Assembly (NCBI GenBank): GCA_036796255.1
Contig: DAIRDH010000002.1
Coordinates: forward strand, 1 to 64,000
DNA length: 64,000 nucleotides
Origin: T3Sed10-241 sp036796255
GTDB lineage: Bacteria; Bacteroidota; Bacteroidia; Flavobacteriales_D; Cryomorphaceae
Direction of reading: 5' to 3'
Of the stretch, positions 36,569 through 44,593 are shown piece by piece. Numbering within the stretch: the stretch's first letter is position 1; each line of letters opens with the position of its first letter. A program made the translations under genes and the position numbers. The notes beneath the pieces were generated by a model, which searched no databases, was not told where the DNA came from, and saw only the letters and a program-made list of their open reading frames with translations.

Positions 36569-37911
36569 TTGCTAAATAGTTTTTGGAGTGCGTTGCGTTG
36601 CTTGAGCGCGATGCCCGTGTCGCGGGTGAAGGCGGCTTTAAGGTCTTTGGGCCACTTGCGGTAAAATTCCGCGTCGAAATTGGCTGCTTCGATGGCGCCC
36701 ACCACCTCGTCCACCCCTTTGCCGGCGCGCAGGGCCTTGTCGAAATATTCATGGCGCATGCGCATGCCGAAGGTGTTGATGCCTTGAAACACTTTCGTAT
36801 CTGGGTGGTAGGCAATGGTCACAAAGCGGTTAGGGCCCGGCATTTCTGCATGCCAGTGTGCGTGGTCGTCGGCTGGCTTGGGGCGCACCTCGCCGTAGGT
36901 CTGGTACTCGATGTCGAAAAACTTGGCGCTGTTGAACCAGGGCCCAGGTCGGTAGGGCGTCTTTTTTCCCGCAAGGGTGGCGCCGAGCGCCTCCCCCATC
37001 ATGCGGCCCACGTACCACACGGGCTCTATGGCGCGGCGGCCGGGCAGTGGGTTGCTGACTTCGGCGCAATCGCCGGCGGCGTAGACGTCGGGCAGGTTGG
37101 TTTCGAGAAATTCATTGACCGCGATGCCGCGCTTGATGTCGAGATCGCTGTCTTTGAGGAACTCGGTATTGGGCTTCACCCCTGTGGTGATACCGACGAG
37201 TTGGCAGTCGATGGTTTCACCGTTTTTGAGCTTTACGGATTTCACCCGGCCGTTTTCATCGCCTATGATTTCGTCAAGCTCTGCGCCGAGACGGAGGTCT
37301 ACCCCATGACTTTCGGCATGTTTGCCTATGAAGCGGGCTTCGTTTTCGGTGATGACATTTCCCCAGAAGGTTTTTTCGCGCACCAGCATTGTAACCGCTA
37401 CATTTCGCGTAAGCAGCATCTCGGCGAGCTCAATGCCGATGAGGCCGCCGCCCACGATCACGGCGTGCCTGCAGGGATGGTCTTTTTGTCCCGGCGTGGG
37501 TGTGGTAGCTTCGAGTTTTTGCAAGTCCTGAAAACTCACCAGTCCCTGCACACCTTCGAGGTCTTGTCCGGGCCAGCCATAGAAGGCGGGTTTGCTGCCC
37601 GTGGCAAGGACGAGCTGGTCGTAATGGAGCGTTTCGCCGTCCTTAAAGTGGAGTGCCTTTTCGGCAAAATCGATGCGCGCCACCCATTTTTGCAGCAGCT
37701 CAATGCGGTTCTTTTCCCAGAAAAAGTCCTGGTAGGGCTTGATGTTTTCAAAGGGCATGTGGCCCATGTACACGTACATCAGCGCGGTGCGGCTGAAGAA
37801 GTGGGGCGTTTCGCCGCTGATCAGGGTGATTTTTGCGGAAGCATCATTTTTACGCAAGTGCCTTGCGGTGGTGACTCCGGCGATGCCGTTGCCGATGATG
37901 ACGGTGTGTGT
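36565..37911 (-). CDS. NAD(P)/FAD-dependent oxidoreductase (nitrite reductase/rubredoxin reductase-like), 5' end in gap
   Basis: At least 449 residues. The visible N-terminus is THTVIIGNGIAGVTTARHL, directly after the N run, so the start codon lies within or just before the gap. The second dinucleotide motif is AVIVGGGLIGIELAEML, and the FAD contact is YAAGDCAE. The C-terminal WFNSAKFFDIEYQTYG is family-typical. It overlaps the 4Fe-4S gene by 4 nt (ATGA). On the other side of the gap (38012-38061) a short in-frame stretch starting MTPNLKNKNIAVLMTN is open, but its link to this gene cannot be judged. Confidence 0.88.
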   Translation of the reverse strand, partial: THTVIIGNGIAGVTTARHLRKNDASAKITLISGETPHFFSRTALMYVYMGHMPFENIKPYQDFFWEKNRIELLQKWVARIDFAEKALHFKDGETLHYDQLVLATGSKPAFYGWPGQDLEGVQGLVSFQDLQKLEATTPTPGQKDHPCRHAVIVGGGLIGIELAEMLLTRNVAVTMLVREKTFWGNVITENEARFIGKHAESHGVDLRLGAELDEIIGDENGRVKSVKLKNGETIDCQLVGITTGVKPNTEFLKDSDLDIKRGIAVNEFLETNLPDVYAAGDCAEVSNPLPGRRAIEPVWYVGRMMGEALGATLAGKKTPYRPGPWFNSAKFFDIEYQTYGEVRPKPADDHAHWHAEMPGPNRFVTIAYHPDTKVFQGINTFGMRMRHEYFDKALRAGKGVDEVVGAIEAANFDAEFYRKWPKDLKAAFTRDTGIALKQRNALQKLFSK

Positions 37912-38011
37912 NNNNNNNNNNNNNNNNNNNNNNNNNNNNNNNNNNNNNNNNNNNNNNNNNNNNNNNNNNNNNNNNNNNNNNNNNNNNNNNNNNNNNNNNN
38001 NNNNNNNNNNN
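37912..38011. other. Assembly gap (100 N)
   Basis: 100 N placeholder covering the start of the FAD oxidoreductase gene. Confidence 0.99.
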
Positions 38012-38312
38012 CCGTTTGTCATTAAGACTGCAATATTCTTGTTTTTTAAGTTGGGTGTCATTGTTTTTTGAATTTAAGGTTCACTACAACCACCTAAAAA
38101 AACGTGCCGCTGTTGTGGGCCCTGTTGATCAGGCAAGAACCAAGGTCCACCTGCGCAATGAACTTCACAGTTTGTGGAAGTCCGGCGACAACCCCTTTTT
38201 GGCATTCAAAAATTGTTCGGTTTGGAGGCCTTTTTCAAGGCAAATGGTCTCTCTTCTCGATTTGAATAATCGTGTCCTCTTTTTCATGACAATCAGGGAT
38301 AAGTATCGCAAA

Positions 38313-39458
38313 TCAACCCTTTACTTCTTTGCGCCCGTCTGCATGCAAGGCAAATCGGCCGGCATTGCGGTCGTGCACCTGGTCGCGCCTGGGCCAGGGC
38401 CAACCGCCAAACTGGGTTTTTTGGTAATCGTTGAAAGCCTGCTGAATTTCTTCTTTGGTGTTCATCACAAAAGGGCCGTACTGGATCACCTGCTCATTTA
38501 TGGGGCGCCCTTGAAGTACCAGAATGCGCGCCTCCTCATTGCCATTTTCCAGGCGCAGGTCCATGTCGGCTTCCACCTCTATGGCATTGTATTTTGGTAT
38601 GCGGCGTCCATTGATTTCCAAGGCATTTCCGATATAGTAGTACAAGCGCCGGTTGATGCCGGCTGAGGCTTTCGGAAGGCTCCAGCTTGCTCCGGGTGCC
38701 ATTTGCACATTCCATACAGCCACTTCATTGGCCGGGTCGGCGGCCCAGGAATTGGGAGGTGGCGCGGGTGCTTTGTGCATGCCAAGCCGGCCTGCGATTA
38801 CTTCGACTTCTGTTTTATTGCCATCGGCATTGATGTGTTCAAATTTTGGAATGGTATCGCCCCAGAGCATGGTGAAATGCGGGTCGACCATTTTGCTTTT
38901 CTTCGGCAGGTTGAGCCATATTTGGAAAAGCTCCATGGGATTGGGCTTGTCGTCGTGCAGCAAGGGAAACATCTCCGAATGCTGCACGCCTTTGCCCGCG
39001 GTCATCCATTGCACATCGCCGTAGCCATAACGACCTGCAGCACCTATGGAGTCGGCGTGGTCAACCACCCCTTCGCGCACCACTGTGATGGTTTCAAAAC
39101 CGCGGTGGGGATGTCCGGGAAAGCCCGGCACTTTCTTGCCATGGTACATGCGGTAGCCATCCTTGATGATAAAGTCATCACCGAGTGAGCGGCCTACAAG
39201 GCTCTCTGCGGGCCCCATGTGGGCATTGCCTACTGGAAATTTATCCTCATGGTGTACACAAAACAAGAAAGGATCGGCAGTTTCCCATTGAAAACCCATG
39301 GGCTTTACGGACTTGATGGCATTCTTCGGGCCGGCGTTGGCTTCATCAACATTTTCCCGAAAGGAGCGTGCGGCGCTTACAAAAGGCAGTGCAAAGAGGG
39401 TGCCGATACCTGCTCCAAGTTTTGTCAGGAAGCTGCGTCGTGGATTTATCTTTTCCAT
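38313..39458 (-). CDS. Pirin family protein with twin-arginine signal
   Basis: 381 residues. The N-terminus MEKINPRRSFLTKLGAGIGTLF has the RRxFL twin-arginine (Tat) motif with a hydrophobic helix, so the folded protein is probably exported. The cupin body has the pirin signature GFPGHPHRGFETITVVREG with the iron-binding His pair, and HSEMFPLLHD. Some pirins have quercetinase-like dioxygenase activity, but the substrate here is unknown. It lies downstream of the gapped FAD gene on the same strand, separated by 250 nt plus the gap. Confidence 0.88.
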   Translation of the reverse strand: MEKINPRRSFLTKLGAGIGTLFALPFVSAARSFRENVDEANAGPKNAIKSVKPMGFQWETADPFLFCVHHEDKFPVGNAHMGPAESLVGRSLGDDFIIKDGYRMYHGKKVPGFPGHPHRGFETITVVREGVVDHADSIGAAGRYGYGDVQWMTAGKGVQHSEMFPLLHDDKPNPMELFQIWLNLPKKSKMVDPHFTMLWGDTIPKFEHINADGNKTEVEVIAGRLGMHKAPAPPPNSWAADPANEVAVWNVQMAPGASWSLPKASAGINRRLYYYIGNALEINGRRIPKYNAIEVEADMDLRLENGNEEARILVLQGRPINEQVIQYGPFVMNTKEEIQQAFNDYQKTQFGGWPWPRRDQVHDRNAGRFALHADGRKEVKG

Positions 39459-39523
39459 ATTTTAAAATTCAATGTAGGTACACAGAACACAAATGTAAAG
39501 AAAAAGTTGACGGATGCAAAAGT

Positions 39524-40021
39524 TCAGTTTACCTGAGTGCTGTCGATTTTAAGAGGTACGTATTGATAGCGCTTGTCGTATTTGCTTTCGCGCTCCACCT
39601 CCCACTCGATGTTTCTTTTGCGTACTCCCCAGGCCCGGGCCGAGTCCACATCGAGGCCCATAAAGATGTCGATGCGCTTGGTATAGCGGCTGTTCATCTT
39701 ATCGAGCACCAGGTAATCGCCCTCGAGGCCTTCAATGCGCACCGATGTGCCATGCACCAAGCCCAACCTCAGCAGATCGCGGGATACTGCTACGGCCTTC
39801 ATCCCATCGCGCAGGGTATCGCCCCATGCCGCGATATCGGGGTTGATGGCTTTGGTTTGTCCCGGCAGAGCGTTGTATGCCGTGACGCGCACATCCATAT
39901 TTTTGGTAACCCTGTTAGAGGGTTCATCAGGCCCGCAGGCCTGCAACATAAGGCTTAGCGCCAAAATGCAAAAAAGCGCCAGGTTGCTGATTTGAAAAAT
40001 ATGACTGTTCGGGCTTTCCAT
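39524..40021 (-). CDS. 3D (DPBB-fold) domain lipoprotein
   Basis: 165 residues. A signal with ALSLMLQAC places a lipobox Cys at about residue 29. The mature protein is a 3D domain: the strands VTAYNALPGQT and VAVSRDLL, then the Asp-containing LDKMNSRYTKRIDIFMG and SARAWGVRKR. In the family this double-psi beta-barrel binds peptidoglycan or resembles the MltA lytic core. It is probably an envelope protein. The MltA catalytic pattern cannot be confirmed by eye. Confidence 0.78.
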   Translation of the reverse strand: MESPNSHIFQISNLALFCILALSLMLQACGPDEPSNRVTKNMDVRVTAYNALPGQTKAINPDIAAWGDTLRDGMKAVAVSRDLLRLGLVHGTSVRIEGLEGDYLVLDKMNSRYTKRIDIFMGLDVDSARAWGVRKRNIEWEVERESKYDKRYQYVPLKIDSTQVN

Positions 40022-40161
40022 TGTGTTGGCAATGTAGGTATAACGCGTTATCCATCAAATTGTGATTTTGCCGGAAGGCATGCGCTCCTCAGGCTTAATG
40101 CAAGTGCAATAACCATCAAGCCAAATGGCGTTAACACGAGGCCATTCGTGGCTTACTGGCT

Positions 40162-40191
40162 TTTGCAATTCTTTTGCAATCACTACCTTTG
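40162..40191 (+). promoter_or_regulatory. Promoter TTTG-N18-TACCTTTG
   Basis: TTTG (40162-40165) and TACCTTTG (40184-40191) are separated by 18 nt, near the Bacteroidota consensus spacing, 26 nt before the GTG start of the ABC-F gene. Confidence 0.6.
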
Positions 40192-40216
40192 CAGCCCGAA
40201 AAAATAAAGGAATACT

Positions 40217-41791
40217 GTGTTAGAAGTCCAAAATATATCTCTCCAATACGGCAAGCGTGTACTGTTTGACGAAGTAAATTTAAAATTTCACGGCGACAAT
40301 TGCTACGGCGTCATTGGGGCCAATGGCGCCGGGAAGTCTACCTTTCTGAAAATACTTTCGGGAGAGATTGACCCCAACCGTGGCCATATTTCGCTTGAAC
40401 CGGGCAAGCGCATGGCTGTGCTCAAGCAGGACCATAGCGCCTTCAACGAGGAAACAGTAATGAACACCGTGCTGATGGGGCACCAACGCCTGTGGAAAAT
40501 CATGCAGGAAAAAGATGCCATATACTCAAAGCCCGACTTCAGCGATGCGGATGGTATGCGCGCATCGGAGCTCGAGACTGAATTTGGCGAGATGGACGGC
40601 TGGAATGCCGAAAGCGATGCGGCCTCCTTGCTTTCCGGATTGGGCATTGTAGAAATGCTGCACCAAATGGAAGTGAAAAACCTGAGCGGTCCGCAAAAAG
40701 TCCGCGTGCTCCTGGCCCAGGCCATTTTTGGCAATCCCGATGTATTGATTCTCGATGAGCCCACCAACGACCTCGATGCCGAAACCATCGTGTGGCTGGA
40801 GGATTTCCTACTCAATTTCAAAAATACCGTCATCGTTGTTTCTCACGACCGTCACTTTCTCGATACCGTGTGTACACACATCGTCGACATTGACTTCAAC
40901 AAGATAAAACTATACACCGGCAATTACTCCTTCTGGTACGAGAGCAGTCAGCTGGCTTTGCGTCAGCGCTCTTCGGCAAATAAAAAAGCGGAAGACAAAA
41001 AGAAAGAGCTTCAGGAATTTGTGGCGCGCTTTAGCGCAAATGCCTCAAAATCGAAGCAAGCCACCAGCCGGAAAAAGCTGCTTGAAAAAATCAACGTGGA
41101 TGACATTCAGGCGTCGAGCCGAAAATATCCCGCCATCATTTTTCAGCAAACGCGCGACGCAGGCGATCAAATACTGCACGTTCGCGGCCTGAGCAAGAGC
41201 GTAGATGGACAGGTACTCTTCAAAGACCTGGACGTCAATGTGCGTCGCGGAGAAAAAATAAGCCTTCAATCTTCAAGCAGCGTGGCCACCACAGCATTTT
41301 ATAAAATTCTAAACGGCGAGATGCGGCCCGACAGCGGTGAATTTGAATTTGGCAAAACCATCACCCCGGCCTACGTGCCCAATGAAAACGAGCATTACTT
41401 CAACAGCAGTGACAACCTTATAGACTGGTTGCGCCAGTACAGCGAGGAGAAGGATGAGGTATATATACGCGGCTTCCTTGGTAAAATGCTATTCAGCGGA
41501 CAAGAGACCCTGAAGAAGTGCAATGTGTTAAGTGGAGGTGAAAAGGTACGATGCATGCTGTCGCGCGCGATGCTTGCGGGCCCTAACCTCTTGTTGCTCG
41601 ATGAGCCCACCAACCATTTGGACCTTGAAAGCATCACTGCATTTAACAATGCCTTAATAGACTATCCGGGCACGGTGATCTTCACCACCCATGATAAAAC
41701 CTTCCGGGAAAGTACTGCCAACCGCGTGATTCACATAGGGGCTGACGGTGCACGCGATGGTAAGGTAGCAAAAGAGGAAATGCTCGCGTGA
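40217..41791 (+). CDS. ABC-F ATPase with one degenerate ATP site
   Basis: 524 residues from a GTG. Two ABC ATPase domains lack membrane helices, so it belongs to the ABC-F family that acts on the ribosome (EttA/YbiT-like). NBD1 has an intact Walker A (GANGAGKST, 34-42) and LILDEPTNDLD Walker B, but its signature is LSGPQ (156-160). NBD2 has LSGGE (438-442) and LLLLDEPTNHLD, but its Walker A region is GEKISLQSSSSVATTAFYK and has no GxxGxGK[ST]. Composite site 1 (Walker A of NBD1 with signature of NBD2) is complete; site 2 is degenerate on both sides. Similar patterns occur in related Bacteroidota proteins as I recall them. A basic linker (about 255-295) joins the domains. Confidence 0.92.
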   Translation: MLEVQNISLQYGKRVLFDEVNLKFHGDNCYGVIGANGAGKSTFLKILSGEIDPNRGHISLEPGKRMAVLKQDHSAFNEETVMNTVLMGHQRLWKIMQEKDAIYSKPDFSDADGMRASELETEFGEMDGWNAESDAASLLSGLGIVEMLHQMEVKNLSGPQKVRVLLAQAIFGNPDVLILDEPTNDLDAETIVWLEDFLLNFKNTVIVVSHDRHFLDTVCTHIVDIDFNKIKLYTGNYSFWYESSQLALRQRSSANKKAEDKKKELQEFVARFSANASKSKQATSRKKLLEKINVDDIQASSRKYPAIIFQQTRDAGDQILHVRGLSKSVDGQVLFKDLDVNVRRGEKISLQSSSSVATTAFYKILNGEMRPDSGEFEFGKTITPAYVPNENEHYFNSSDNLIDWLRQYSEEKDEVYIRGFLGKMLFSGQETLKKCNVLSGGEKVRCMLSRAMLAGPNLLLLDEPTNHLDLESITAFNNALIDYPGTVIFTTHDKTFRESTANRVIHIGADGARDGKVAKEEMLA

Positions 41792-41951
41792 GTTATTTGT
41801 CAAGCTGATTATCAATTTCTTCAAGACGCAACTTGCTCACAATTGACTGTTAGTTAATTTTTCGACAGGCAAAAAGCCCCGTAGCCAATTTGAAGACCTT
41901 TATCCAGAATATCTCGGCATCAGCCGAACATCTAACCTAAATTAAATTCTT

Positions 41952-42620
41952 ATGAAAAAAATCATGATTTTGGCCCTGGCGGTTTGTTTCGCAGGCGCTG
42001 CAGCAAACGCCCAGGACGTTTACAAGCAAACCGGAGGCGAGAAGAACATTGAAGTATTGTTTGCTCCCTTTGGTTCTAGTCCAATTGGAATTAATGGAAT
42101 TAAATACAGAAAATTTACTTCGGCTTCAGAGGCATGGAGAGCTGAGGTATTTCTTGGTTTCAACAGCAGCACCAGCATAAATGGAACTGCAACCAACGGT
42201 GATGAGCTGCGTGACCGCAGCAGTTCTTTCGACATTCAATTGACCGGTGGTAAAGAATGGCACCTTCCAGGTACCGACCGTTTGTCTCCATACTACGGTG
42301 CAATTGCTACTTTAGGATTGAATAGCAGCAGGGACCGTTCAGAGATTGAATTTGGTGCCAACAATGACATCGAGGAAAGCACCATTTCCAATGGAAACTT
42401 CAGTGTTGGTGCAGCGGCAGTTGGTGGATTTGATTACTATTTTGCCCACAACATCTACTTGGGCGCTGAAATCGGTTTTGGTGTCAATTTCATCAGCGAA
42501 TTTGACCAGGTTCAAAGCTCAACTATTGAAAACTCTGAGGATATAACCACTCCACAAGGTGGCGCATTCAATGTGGGACCAATTGCACAGGCGCGTCTCC
42601 GATTGGGTATCTTGTTCTAA
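41952..42620 (+). CDS. Outer-membrane beta-barrel protein
   Basis: 222 residues. The signal peptide MKKIMILALAVCFAGAAANAQ is followed by 8-10 amphipathic strands. The sequence ends with ARLRLGILF, a terminal aromatic expected for outer-membrane assembly. It resembles the PorV/OmpW-like small barrels of Bacteroidota, but no specific family is assigned. It is separated by 35 nt from the next gene and may share a transcript with it. Confidence 0.75.
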   Translation: MKKIMILALAVCFAGAAANAQDVYKQTGGEKNIEVLFAPFGSSPIGINGIKYRKFTSASEAWRAEVFLGFNSSTSINGTATNGDELRDRSSSFDIQLTGGKEWHLPGTDRLSPYYGAIATLGLNSSRDRSEIEFGANNDIEESTISNGNFSVGAAAVGGFDYYFAHNIYLGAEIGFGVNFISEFDQVQSSTIENSEDITTPQGGAFNVGPIAQARLRLGILF

Positions 42621-42655
42621 GATTTTCTTACCTTTCGGTTGAAAAACGAGAACAC

Positions 42656-43579
42656 ATGAAACATTCATTCAAATTTAAAAGCAGTGCTGTCGCTCTCGTA
42701 GCGGCAGCCGCTTTCATATTTACTACCTCATGCGGCAAGGACAGCAATGATCCTTATGCATCGGGCGAAGCGCGAAGCGCACAACAAACTGAAAAACCTA
42801 TCCATGACAAGGAAATTCAGAAGCGCATACTCGAACTCAAAGGCATGTTGCCAACCGTGGTGGTGTACAACTCCACCATGGATAAATACATTTCTCTTGA
42901 TTTGAACAATCCTAAAAGCTTCAGCTTCACCGCACCTAGCGGAGCGTTGAGTTTCAGCGCCCCCAGTGGAAGTGTGCAATTTGTACCTGCAGGCAATGGC
43001 TCATTCAGCATTATCACATCACCAGCAAGTGCAGGTGGCGGAGGTGGTGGCGGATTTGTATCGGCTGGCAACACTACACTGGAAGTAAATTATGTGCTGT
43101 GTTTCGCCAGTGGCGATCAATCAAGCGATCTCAATTTCTTTGATGTTGGACCTTCTGGTGTTGGTTTCGGCGGTGCAATAGGCATTGCCGGCAACTTTGA
43201 AGATCTTGCCACCATGGAGTTTGACGATGAGGATGAAATCGATATCGATGATTTCTTTCAGGGCATTGTAGCGTTTTACGCATTTGCCGGTCAGCCAAGC
43301 GGGAATTATCCAGTGCTTGACTTCTTCGAAGCGGAAGAAGATTTTGACGATGAGTCTGCTTTGAACAATAAAGGCCTAGCTTATTTCTTGTCGTTCGAGA
43401 GCAACAACATGGGCGTGTACTTCTCTAAGAGCGGTACCGTTAATTTCGGAGGCAGCTCTGTAGGTTTCGAAGGAACTTATTTTGGTGCTACAAATTTCAA
43501 TTGGTTTGATTTTGATGGTGACGACGAACCCAACTATGTTGAAGTAGATGGTTCCGGATCGCTTGAATGCGGTGCCTAG
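42656..43579 (+). CDS. Lipoprotein with internal repeat, poly-Gly and acidic segments
   Basis: 307 residues. A lipobox lies in FTTSCGKD (Cys at about 26). The mature region has a tandem motif (FTAPSGALSFSAPSGSVQF, about 84-102), then a run of seven glycines near 126-132, and an Asp/Glu-rich stretch (FDDEDEIDIDDF). The C-terminal part is beta-rich (GYF-type strands, DFDGDDEPNYVEVDGSG). I recognise no family. It follows the barrel gene by 35 nt and is followed by a strong terminator, so the two probably form a transcription unit. Confidence 0.55.
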   Translation: MKHSFKFKSSAVALVAAAAFIFTTSCGKDSNDPYASGEARSAQQTEKPIHDKEIQKRILELKGMLPTVVVYNSTMDKYISLDLNNPKSFSFTAPSGALSFSAPSGSVQFVPAGNGSFSIITSPASAGGGGGGGFVSAGNTTLEVNYVLCFASGDQSSDLNFFDVGPSGVGFGGAIGIAGNFEDLATMEFDDEDEIDIDDFFQGIVAFYAFAGQPSGNYPVLDFFEAEEDFDDESALNNKGLAYFLSFESNNMGVYFSKSGTVNFGGSSVGFEGTYFGATNFNWFDFDGDDEPNYVEVDGSGSLECGA

Positions 43580-43610
43580 GCCTTCATTAAAAATCACTTG
43601 TACAAACCCC

Positions 43611-43643
43611 ACGGAGGTGTCACTGACACCTCCGTTTTTTTTT
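43611..43643 (+). terminator. Terminator after the lipoprotein gene
   Basis: CGGAGGTGTCA, one C, TGACACCTCCG: an 11-bp nearly perfect palindrome followed by nine T. It lies 32 nt after the stop and abuts the next gene's start region. Confidence 0.9.
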
Positions 43644-43650
43644 GCCTGCT

Positions 43651-44469
43651 ATGCGCCATACAGTGATCCACCCTTTTCTTTGTTGCACATTATTCACGTT
43701 AGCAGCTGTGTTCATTCCAATAGATACAGCAGCACAAATCCTCAATATTGAGCGCCATCGCCTCAAGGAAGACAGTACCAAGACCTTCCTGATGAATGCC
43801 AAGCTTGGTATGACGCTCAACAACCGCAGCGCAGCCGAAACAGAACCTGTGGAGCTCTTCGGTTTTAACTCTTCCATCAATGCCATATACCGCACGGAAC
43901 ACCACGGTTACATCCTGGTTGGGCAAACGGATTATCTGCGCATCAACGAAAGCACATTTCTCAACTTTGGCTTTGCCCATTTTCGCATTAACTTTTTGCG
44001 AAAAAGGAAAATCAACTACGAGGCATTTACCCAGGCTTCTTATGACAATTTCAGGGGATTGGATCCCCGGCTCGTATTAGGCGGGTCTGTGCGAATGAAA
44101 GTACACGAGTCGGAAAGGTCAGATGTCATCTTCGGTTTGGGCGGATTTTACGAAAGTGAAAAATGGCTGAACCCCATTACAGATCAGTTTGTGGAAGTGG
44201 AATTCCTGAAAGTATCCACTTACGTATCATTTCGCCAGGAAATCGCTGAAAATGTGGACTTCAATGCTGTGGTGTACTACCAGACCGGATATGATCGCGG
44301 TATCGAGGACTACAGGCACCGTGTGAGTGGCAATGTAAACCTCAATACCCGAATTACAAAAAAACTCTCCTTCAACAATTCCTTTGAGTGGAGTTATGAA
44401 GACAAACCTATTGTACCGATAACCAAGTTTATATATGCATTGCGCATGGGCTTGTTGCTTTCTATCTAA
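43651..44469 (+). CDS. DUF481-like outer-membrane protein
   Basis: 272 residues from the ATG at 43651, which gives the signal peptide MRHTVIHPFLCCTLFTLAAVF. The body is a series of beta strands with a central FGFAHFRINFLRKRKINYEAF and ends in FIYALRMGLLLSI, an outer-membrane-type terminal strand. It resembles DUF481/YdiY-like proteins, which form predicted beta-barrels of unknown function. It stands alone after the terminator. Confidence 0.65.
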   Translation: MRHTVIHPFLCCTLFTLAAVFIPIDTAAQILNIERHRLKEDSTKTFLMNAKLGMTLNNRSAAETEPVELFGFNSSINAIYRTEHHGYILVGQTDYLRINESTFLNFGFAHFRINFLRKRKINYEAFTQASYDNFRGLDPRLVLGGSVRMKVHESERSDVIFGLGGFYESEKWLNPITDQFVEVEFLKVSTYVSFRQEIAENVDFNAVVYYQTGYDRGIEDYRHRVSGNVNLNTRITKKLSFNNSFEWSYEDKPIVPITKFIYALRMGLLLSI

Positions 44470-44593
44470 ATCTTGTATCGCGCAATAGGAGAACACAGAA
44501 CTTCAATATCTATAGTTAAAGCACTTAACATTTAATTTACAATTCGTTCACATTTGTTATCTTCGCAAGGCTAAACAAAAATTATCAGCCTCC

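Noticed and set aside
36583..38025. Long plus-strand ORF (about 480 residues) opposite the FAD reductase
   Set aside because: It runs through the 100 N gap and is antisense to a gene with clear FAD/NAD motifs. Its translation has no recognisable domain and is compositionally a shadow of a GC-rich gene.
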